NCBI GenBank assembly: GCA_041659565.1
Contig: JBAZXZ010000002.1
Span: forward strand, 232,305-296,304
DNA from: Altimarinus sp041659565
GTDB taxonomy: Bacteria; Patescibacteriota; Gracilibacteria; BD1-5; UBA6164
DNA: 64,000 nucleotides
Direction of reading: 5' to 3'
Shown here: piece by piece, positions 57,032 to 64,000 of the stretch
Layout of the letters: each line of letters starts with the position of its first letter
Numbering within the stretch: the stretch's first letter is position 1
Made by a program: the position numbers and the translations under genes
The notes under the pieces: model-generated
The model's database searches: none
What the model was told of the DNA's origin: nothing
The model's input: the letters and a program-made list of their open reading frames with translations, nothing else

Positions 57032-58465
57032 TTATTTTATAAAAATTCTTCTGTATATTTCCATATTTTCAAAAATAAATGCATTATTTTTACACATTTT
57101 GGAAATATATAATTCTCTATTTCTATTTATATTGCCCAAATTTATCTCTACATAAATTATATTTATAGGTAAATTATCAATTATATATTTTAGTTGCTTT
57201 TCATTTAATTCTATAGATATAAGATTTATTTTATAATATTTATTTTTTAATTCTCTTATTTTCTCAATAAAATTAATAAAATCTTCATCAGATATATAAT
57301 AATTTTCTAAATAAATATAATTAAAATTATAATGTTCTAATATATAAAATATCTTTTTATAATCAGAAATATCAAATAAGAATAAATTGATTCAATTTTT
57401 TAAATATTTATTTTTTTCCAAAAAAATTTTTTTATAAGTTTCTTCCTGTTTATCTCTATTAACAAGATAAAAATATTTATTTTCTATTTTTGTAAAATTA
57501 TTGATTTCAGAATCATCAAACTCTTTTAAATATATAGTTGTATAAATTTTATTTTTATTTTTCTCATAAAAATCTACATCTACAGTTATATTAGAAGATC
57601 TTCATAAATCTTCTAATATTTCTTTATAATACTTTTGTTCTTTAGATAAACTAAGTTTAATTATATAAAAATAGTTCTTTTTTTCTTTGAGAATCTTGAT
57701 TATTTCTTCTATAAAATTTGAACTAAAGTTAATATTTTTAAAATAAATTTCTTTTAATTTAATTGATTTTTTAATTAAATTAAGAATTTTTCGTTCATTA
57801 ATTTCTCAAATAATATTTCAAGATAAATCTAAAATTCTCAAATCTGAATTATTCTGTAAAGATAAAAAATTGATAAGAAAATTAATTCATTTTTCTCATA
57901 TGTGATTATTAATCAAACTTAAATATTCTAACTTTACATTATTTTTATCTAAAAAATGAATTAAATATTTAACTCACTTATCTCAAATAATATTATTATC
58001 AAAATTAATAAAAGTTAAATTTCAAAATAAATTTTTATTTTTTGATAACTTATACAAAAAAATATCATTTATAGAACAATTTTCAATAAAAATTCTATTT
58101 ATATCTAGTTGATTTTTAATTAAAAATAAAATTAATAAATCAATATCTTTTATATTAATATTTAAATTATTCAGTCTTAACCAGAATAAATCTTTAAACA
58201 CCATATCAAATAATATTTTTTTTTCTCTAGAAGGTATTCTACATCTTTCAATAAATAAGTCTGTTATACTTTCTTTATAATTCTCTTTATAAAAAGAATA
58301 AATATTGTTAAAACTTGATTTAATTATATAAAAAATATAATTTTTTTTATATAATTGGTTATGAATTGGTAATGATAAATTTATATTATTAAATAAATGA
58401 TAATATAAATATGATATATCAGATTTTTTTTTTAATTTAATTAATATATTTTTATAATCCAACAT
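57032..58465 (-). CDS. Leucine-rich-repeat protein (ribonuclease-inhibitor type)
   Basis: 477 residues with LRR units such as KLEYLSLINNHIGEKGINFL and LRILDLSGNIIGE, and later degenerate ones (LKEIYFKNINFSSNFIEEI, YIYLENYYISDEDFINFIE). No signal peptide or TM segment, so it is cytoplasmic. LRRs bind proteins or peptides, making it a candidate scaffold or substrate carrier for the cluster (inference). It sits between a radical SAM gene and the HemW-like gene with very short gaps. Asn/Lys/Ile-rich composition like its neighbours. Confidence 0.83.
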
Positions 58466-58489
58466 AAAATTATTTTATTTCTAAATTTA

Positions 58490-59383
58490 TTACATATTTT
58501 CTGAAAATATCTGTAAATAATCAACTGGAAATCAGTTACAAATATTTTTATATTCACAATTTTCACATTTTTTAATATATTCTCAATAAGTATCATCTAA
58601 ATCAACTCAAATATATCAATAAGCATCATTATTATATTTTTGAGTCCTTATTATATGTTCAAATGACTTTTTACTTACTTCACAAAATGGAAAATTTTCT
58701 AAAGTAATATTAATATTTTTTAAATCTAATATCTTATCTAAATAAATATTAAAATCTTTATAAGTAACATATAAATTCTTTTTTTCTTCTGCTGAAAATA
58801 AATTAAGTGAATATAACTGTACTAATTGACTTCTTGTAATTGGAAACAAAGATAAAAATTTAAACAATACATATAAATTAGTATAATTATACCTAGTTAA
58901 AACAGTATTTGTATCAATAATTATATAAGGATACTTCTTTTTTAATTCTACAAAATTTAATAATGCTTTTTTAACCTTTTCAAAAGATCATGTAGAATTA
59001 ACTAATAAATCATGTATAGGTCAATATCAATGTATAGAAATTATAAATCAGTTAGCTCAAGCCTTTATATATTTTTCAAAAATACTCAAAGAAGATAAAA
59101 TAATTCAATTAGTATGAATCCTTATATTATTATATCAAATTTCTTTAGAATAGATTATATATTTTTGTAAATTTAAATCCAATAGTGGATCTCATCAAGA
59201 AAAAAATATATTCTTCTTTCACTTTTTATATCAACTATCAATTATTTCAATTACCTCATCATATGAAAGATTCTTATTATTTTTTATTCTTAAGTTTTTT
59301 TGAAAACAAAACTTACAATTTAAATTACAATTATATCATAAAAAAATTTCTAATCCTTTAAGATTTTTTATATCTTCTTGCAT
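58490..59383 (-). CDS. Radical SAM protein 14, next to the HxsA-like peptide gene
   Basis: 297 residues. C19, C23 and C26 (GYNCNLNCKFCFQKN), IFFSGGDPLLDLNL (GGDP), IRIHTNGIIL and a C-terminal CENCEYKNICNGFPVDY auxiliary motif. Paralogue of 35653 and 42460. Only 15 bases after the HxsA-like peptide gene, so it is probably co-translated and may be the HxsC-equivalent partner of the HxsB-like enzyme. The equivalence is a positional guess. Confidence 0.87.
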
Positions 59384-59398
59384 AAATTCATAATAATA

Positions 59399-59986
59399 TT
59401 ACCATCTACTTCAATGACTTCCATGTGATGCATGACTTCCATGTGATGCATGACTTCCGTGTGATGCATGACTTCCGTGTGAACCATGACTTCCGTGTGA
59501 ACCATGACTTCCATGTGATGCATGACTTCCGTGTGATGCATGACTTCCGTGTGAACCATGTGAACCATGACTACAATGTCAAGTTGGAGTAACAATTGCT
59601 GATGGAATTCAGCTATAATGTCAATTAACTATTCAGCTAGCATGAGAAACTGTAACTGGACATGAAACAGTATTAATTGCTGTAGTTACTGTAGTTCAAT
59701 ATGTTTGAGGTAATCAAACTCAATATGTACACGATGAAGTAGATGTTCAAGTTGGAGTTCAACTATTATGTCAATTAACTATTGCACTTGAATGTCATAC
59801 AGATGGAGTACCGCAACTTGCAGTAGCATTAGTAGTTGTTATAGCTGCTTCAACATCAAGTATTCAGCTTAAAAGCAGTGCCCCAACTCATAATCCCATA
59901 GCATCCTTTTTACTTATTTTTCCACTTTCCTCTGTAAGAAATCATTTAATTTTCTTTTTGATTTTTGGAAATAGATCTTTATTCAT
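59399..59986 (-). CDS. His-Xaa-Ser repeat (HxsA-like) precursor peptide/protein
   Basis: 195 residues. N-terminal MNKDLFPKIKKKIKGFLTEE is a basic leader, KKDAMGLGVGALLLSGILDVEA a hydrophobic segment. The middle has two copies of IVNGH(N/Y)SG(T/I)P. The tail from about residue 138 has about 18 consecutive Xaa-Ser-His triplets (Xaa is Gly or Ala after a first Cys), ending GSRW. Read frame-free it is (HGS/HAS)n, the defining feature of HxsA of the Hxs radical SAM system. In the tail, glycines are GGA or GGT except the last, although elsewhere in the protein many are UGA. Directly followed by radical SAM gene 58490 and preceded by the HxsB-like gene. Confidence 0.88.
59402..59575 (-). repeat. 9/18-base tandem repeat coding for Ser-His triplets
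   Basis: Alternating codon groups GGA-AGT-CAT, GGT-TCA-CAC and GCA-TCA-CAT/CAC, so the DNA repeats at 9 and 18 bases with two synonymous Ser codons (AGT and TCA) alternating. This points to duplication of an 18-base unit. It reads the same on other frames as GTGATGCATGACTTCC-like DNA, but the coding frame is the minus-strand one. Confidence 0.9.
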
Positions 59987-60023
59987 AATAAATTAAATTA
60001 ACAATAATTTTTAAATATCTAAA

Positions 60024-61541
60024 TTAACTTGCATCACATTGGCTAACTACTCAATCTCAATCTCAACTTAATCACATATTAATCCACTCATTAAATATTT
60101 TCTTGTTTTCATCATCCCTTAACTTATCAAATAGATAATCAAGTATAGCATATCATAAGACTTTTTTACTATCTTTTGAAAAATTTGGAATTATACTTCA
60201 TGTCATCTTGTATGAATGAATAGGACAAACTCATATATAAGGTTTATAAACACTGTCATTATATCAAGGTAATCAATCAAGAGTACTAGCTTGTACCATT
60301 ATTTTTGTAGTTTCACTATCTATCATAGAGTTATATGCTTCAAATCAAGGGTATTCATCAAATTTTATCTCATTTAAATCTGTCATCATAAAACTATCAT
60401 CTCCCATTCTTCAAAGCATTCTTCATTCATCACAACTATATACCTTACCATCATAATTATATGCTACTTGTCACACACAAGCACCGCAAGGACTTCTCTC
60501 ATCAAGATAATTTGGATCAATAGGAGTCAATATCTTATATAAATATATAGCCGACATTTTTTCCCTAAATCTTACTCATTTTTTATTCAACTCCAAAATA
60601 TATTTCATAGACTTATGGTAAAAATCTATAAATTCTTCCATTGTATATCATAATTTTTTAGCATCTGAAGCAGCAAATCAATATGGATTTAATGCTCTTA
60701 AAAATATCCCATCAAGTCATAGTCATACATAAGTGTCAATTGTTTCTTTGTATCTATCTAGAGTTTTTCTTGTAACAGTTAACAATGCTCAAATTCTTTT
60801 TTCTATATTATTGTTTTTATATTCTTCATTAATTCTATTTATCCAATATATAACTTTTTCAAAACTATTTCACTCTTTAAAAGTTCTATTAAAATTATGA
60901 GTTTCTTCATCTCAATCTAATGAAGTAGATACATCTATATTATGGTTTATTATATAAGCCATTTTTTCATCATCCATCAATGTGAGATTTGATACCAATG
61001 CAAAAATTACATTTTTCTTTAAATGATATGCTTTAATTTCAGCATATTCAACTATATATTTAACAATATCCCAATTTAATAATGGTTCTCATCATTGAAA
61101 TTCTATGATTATATTATTGTTTGATGTATAAAATATAGTATCTACAACTTTTCTAGCAGTTTCTTCTGTCATATCCATATTTTTGGCTTTAACAGGAGCT
61201 GCTGCTGCATGACAATATTGACATTTATGATTACATCTAAGGGTAACTACAACTATATGAAGGTTTGGTCAATATGCTAAAAACTCATTTTTTTTTGCAT
61301 ATAGAATTGACATATCATCTTGATAATTATCATCTTTTATAAACTTTTTCTCTAATAATTCTATATACTTATCTCAATGTGTTATTTTTCAAGATATAAA
61401 TTGTCAGAATTCTTTAACCGTTAAAAAAGAATATTTAGCTACATCGTTAGTAATTAAATAATTTTCATCATCAAATTTTTTAAATCTGAAAAATCAAATT
61501 TTATCACTTTTAATTTTTTTTATTTTTTCAAAATCAAGCAT
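60024..61541 (-). CDS. HxsB-like radical SAM/SPASM peptide maturase
   Basis: 505 residues. N-terminal FFRFKKFDDENYLITNDVA and KYSFLTVKEFGQFISG match the HxsB opening (RF..f.d..LlTND.g...fL..eef..F..g). The radical SAM core is TLRCNHKCQYCHAAAAP at C103, C107 and C110, then IIEFQGGEPLLNGDI and VSNLTLM. The SPASM domain has SPCGACVGQVAYNYDGKVYS with CDEGRM near residue 380 and late CPIH and QCDAS cysteines. HxsB works with a second radical SAM enzyme, HxsC, on HxsA. The predicted role here is modification of the 59399 peptide. Confidence 0.9.
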
Positions 61542-61564
61542 AATTTCATTGATTTATTTATTAA

Positions 61565-61762
61565 TTAAATTAATTCATTTTGTAATCATATACAGTAATT
61601 CATAAATTCATTTTGAATTTCTTCCAAATCTCATTCTCATTCTATTTTTATACTTGTATCACTGTAAATAATCTTAGCAACATTTTTAAAATCCTCTATT
61701 GCTTGTTTTATAATTTCTTCTTTATATATTTCTTTATCTATTTTTAGAATTTGTTCTGACAT
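61565..61762 (-). CDS. Small HxsD-like protein
   Basis: 65 residues: MSEQILKIDKEIYKEEIIKQ, then AIEDFKNVAKIIYSDTSIKI and EEIQNEFMNYCIGLQNELI. It resembles the first half of HxsD proteins (short beta-alpha-beta start with yK.eii..A) and ends with a degenerate version of the NEfLdY motif. Between the longer HxsD-like and HxsB-like genes, 9 bases after the former and 23 before the latter. Possibly a second peptide-binding partner. Confidence 0.72.
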
Positions 61763-61771
61763 TTTATAGCA

Positions 61772-62386
61772 TTAAAAATTATTTTTTCTTTTTTTAACAA
61801 TTTTACTCCCCGAAACTTCTCAATCTTTCTTAAATTTTTCTTTTGCATCTTTTACAGCATCTATATCAATATTTATTGTAGGTTTGATATTTTCAAGTTC
61901 CATACTTTCTTCTTCTATCTCTTTTAAAATTCTTGCTATTTCTTCTTCATCTATTTTCAAATCTGGATCATTTTCTATTTCTCTTAATATTTCATCTATA
62001 TCTTTATCAAAATCTATTTGATTTTCACAACCACAATCATCAGTATTTATTTCTATAAAATCTTGTGATTCTAAACTATTTGCAATTGCTGCTCCTACTA
62101 TTTTTTCTCTTATATCTTTATTATCGTGTTCTAATTTATCTCTTAAATAAACAGATAAAAGTTCATCTGAAAAATCTCATATAATACTTTCAGGAGATTC
62201 TTTAATTCAATTTTTAGCTGTAAATTGTAAAATTATATTATTATTTTTATCAATTTTAAAGAAAAAATATCATTTATCTAAAAAATTATATGCAGCTTTC
62301 ATTACAATCTCTTTTGAGAAAATCTTACTATCAATTAAAAGCTCAAATTTATTTCATTGAACAATTTCATTTAAAAATTTTTCCAT
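61772..62386 (-). CDS. HxsD-like protein with acidic C-terminal extension
   Basis: 204 residues. The N-terminal 100 residues match HxsD: FELLIDSKIFSKEIVMKAAY, YFFFKIDKNNNIILQFTAK and FSDELLSVYLRDKLEHDN then KDIREKIVGAAIANSLES, like the LLNDYxLRE end of that family. The last 85 residues are new: Asp/Glu-rich (CGCENQIDFDKDIDEILREI) with a basic tail. First gene of the cluster, with a promoter-like sequence (62417-62443) before it. HxsD is the accessory, perhaps peptide-binding, component of the Hxs system. Confidence 0.83.
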
Positions 62387-62416
62387 TAAGTCCTAATTAA
62401 AAATTAATCTAGATTT

Positions 62417-62443
62417 ATTATATTTTTTATGTAAAAAAATCAA
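62417..62443 (-). promoter_or_regulatory. Possible promoter of the large peptide-maturation operon
   Basis: Minus strand: TTGATT (62443-62438), 15-base spacer, TATAAT (62422-62417), 31 bases before the HxsD-like ATG. No other promoter-like sequence was seen in the short gaps downstream, so the cluster could be one operon of more than 23 kb. Confidence 0.5.
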
Positions 62444-62459
62444 CTTTTTTATTCTGTAT

Positions 62460-63383
62460 TTAAAAATCTAGCTTGACTATTTTCCTCATATCACTTTTTA
62501 ACTCTCATATAAATTCTTTTTTCTCTCAATAAAGTTCAATTACTAATTTTCTAGAATGTAATGCTTGTCTTTCTAATCAATATTTATTTAATACTTCTTT
62601 ATTTATATCTTTATTTCCATAAACTTTGTCTCAAATTATTGGGAAACCTATACTTGATAAATGAACTCTTATCTGGTGGGTTCTTCAAGTTTCAATTTTT
62701 ATTTCCAAAACTGTGTATTTATTATCTATATATTGAAGTACTTTTCAATAAGAAATTGCAAGTTTTGGATTTATTGGATTTTTTACTGTCATTTTTATTT
62801 TATCAGTTGGATGCCTACCTATAAAGCTTTCAATTTTAAAATTTTTGTCTTTTACTATTCAATTAACTATAGCTATATAATATTTATCTATTTCTCTTTT
62901 TTGTATTATATTTTGTAAATATTTCATCATACTATCATTTTTTGCTACCATAATTAGACCTGAAGTATCCTTATCTAACCTATGAACTATTCAAGGTCTT
63001 TCTTGTCAATTTATTGTTGCCAAATTTTTTGTATGATAAAGTAATGCATTTACCAAAGTTCATATTTTACCATTTTCACCTGGAACTGGATGAGTATTTA
63101 TTCAAGCATCTTTATTAACAATAATCAGATTTTCATCTTCATAAACTATATCTAAATTTATATTTTCTGCTTCTATTTTTGATTTTTCTATAATTATATC
63201 TATAGATACTTCATCTTGATTTTTTATCTTTATATTTTTTTTAATCTCATTTCAATTAATTTTAACATGTCATCTATCTATGATTTTTTGTATAAAACTT
63301 CTAGAAAAATCAGTAAAAAGAGTTGATAGATACATATCAACTCTAATCGTTTTTTCAGATAATACACAGAAATTATATTTCAT
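62460..63383 (-). CDS. RluA-family 23S/tRNA pseudouridine synthase
   Basis: 307 residues. An N-terminal S4 domain (IRVDMYLSTLFTDFSRSFIQKII) is followed by the catalytic signature RPGIVHRLDKDTSGLIMVAKN with the catalytic Asp, GRHPTDKIKM, and ETGRTHQIRVHLSSIGFPI. RluD- or RluC-like; exact target not determined. The frame was checked throughout with TGA as Gly and stops at TAA 62462-62460. Housekeeping gene immediately before the peptide locus. Confidence 0.95.
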
Positions 63384-63402
63384 ACTTTCCTTCTTTATTC
63401 TA

Positions 63403-63807
63403 TTACAATCCAAATTGACTTTTTAAATCATCAATTTGTTTTTTATCTTGTTCTTTTTTCTTTGTATCTTCTTGTTCCATAGTATACAAATCTCCTAATT
63501 GTACCCACTCTTTTTGTTGTTTAACCAATAATTTTTTTATATCATCTGGATGTTCTTTTGATAATTCTCTAAATTTTTCTCTTTCCTCAACAAATACTTT
63601 TTTTAGCTCATCAAATTGAAATTGTGAAAGTGTAGGTGCTGCATCAATTACTCTTTTCTTTTCCATAGTATTTAAAGAAAGACTATGTTTTAGTAAATCC
63701 AAAAATTCTTTTTCATCTACACTTACTACATCTAAATGTAATTTTATAAGCTCCAAAACCAATTTATCAACTTCATTTACAGTTACTGCTGTACTATTTT
63801 CTGACAT
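63403..63807 (-). CDS. Hypothetical protein, no UGA codons
   Basis: 134 residues, acidic and helical with heptad-like spacing (NEVDKLVLELIKLHLDVV, QFDELKKVFVEEREKFRELS, KKEQDKKQIDDLKSQF). It has few glycines and no in-frame TGA, but composition is normal for its neighbourhood. No recognised family. It precedes the rluA-type gene by 19 bases and is probably co-transcribed. The remaining 193 bases (63808-64000) are AT-rich with no visible gene. Confidence 0.8.
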   Translation of the reverse strand: MSENSTAVTVNEVDKLVLELIKLHLDVVSVDEKEFLDLLKHSLSLNTMEKKRVIDAAPTLSQFQFDELKKVFVEEREKFRELSKEHPDDIKKLLVKQQKEWVQLGDLYTMEQEDTKKKEQDKKQIDDLKSQFGL

Positions 63808-64000
63808 ATAAAAAATATAAAAAATAAATTATTTTTGTATTTCAAGATTAGTATACATATTTTTTATAAATTTCAATTTTTTTTATCAAAATAATTCAAT
63901 TTAATTTTGAAAAAAAATTTTTTTTCATATAATTACGAACAATTAATAAATTATTTGGGAAATATTCAAAAATTATTAATTTTAAATGCTAATTAATGCC

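Noticed and set aside
59402..59575. Short direct repeats that could suggest a CRISPR array
   Set aside because: No unique spacers. The repeat is continuous at 9/18 bases and coding.
59368..59595. A 75-codon minus-strand frame full of His-Met-Glu-Val repeats (MVHTEVMHH-like)
   Set aside because: It is an alternate frame of the Ser-His repeat. The proper frame joins a leader, hydrophobic segment and standard stop.
62449..63383. Apparent frameshift at the end of the RluA-type gene
   Set aside because: My first stop assignment was in the wrong frame. Careful translation gives one 308-codon frame ending at 62460.
1..64000. tRNA, rRNA, insertion sequence or prophage genes
   Set aside because: None recognised on either strand. 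No transposase-like frame was found after recoding TGA.

Overview
The window comes from a very AT-rich bacterium that reads UGA as glycine. The polyphosphate kinase Walker A motif GRDAAGKG (about 15197-15228) needs three UGA codons to be glycine. Nearly every gene on both strands becomes one uninterrupted frame when TGA is translated as Gly, and all genes end in TAA or TAG. This code (table 25) is established for Absconditabacteria (SR1) and Gracilibacteria (BD1-5) of the Patescibacteria/CPR. The sequence does not let me choose between them.

Layout. 1-8290: a minus-strand shikimate operon (aroK-aroD fusion, aroE, DAHP synthase, PfkB-type kinase, class II aldolase relative, transketolase, aroB running off the left edge). 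It is preceded by a Phe/Tyr-rich leader peptide, mutually exclusive hairpins and a terminator, a classical attenuator. 8415-10004: a large prepilin-like protein. 10465-13055: a three-gene ABC-2 exporter. 13100-18128: a Fur-family regulator, a DsbA-like oxidoreductase, PPK2 and an OmpR-type two-component system. 18347-20647: small plus-strand genes (one Nudix) and a membrane-anchored methyltransferase. 20787-27136: two related exported LTxxEQ-motif proteins, a MacA-MacB type efflux system and a small anchored protein. The response-regulator operon, the two exported proteins and the small protein all share the promoter pattern TCTTAA-N5-TCTTAA-N10-TATAAT, so they look like one envelope regulon. 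27220-34604: a prepilin/formylglycine-generating-enzyme-like fusion with a frameshift, a SpoIIE-type phosphatase, and VirB4-like and TraG/VirD4-like ATPases. 34707-36936: two radical SAM/SPASM-like proteins. 37276-38598: a prepilin peptidase-like membrane protein.

38663-62386 holds about 24 kb of co-oriented, tightly packed minus-strand genes, the most unusual part. At the promoter-proximal end are two HxsD-like proteins, an HxsB-like radical SAM/SPASM maturase and a peptide ending in about 18 Xaa-Ser-His triplets (HxsA-like). Then come 12 more radical SAM proteins (three HemW-like), an LRR protein, a sulfotransferase, a Rossmann-fold oxidoreductase, a U32-like protein, a NodU/CmcH carbamoyltransferase, and two proteins built from 59-residue tandem repeats, one a lipoprotein. 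I read this as a greatly expanded His-Xaa-Ser RiPP (ribosomally made, modified peptide) locus in a code-25 CPR genome. The 62460-63807 end holds an RluA-type pseudouridine synthase and a small hypothetical gene. I saw no rRNA, tRNA, insertion sequence or CRISPR array. Palindromic BIME-like elements ending in TGTCATTC/GAATGACA lie in several intergenic gaps.
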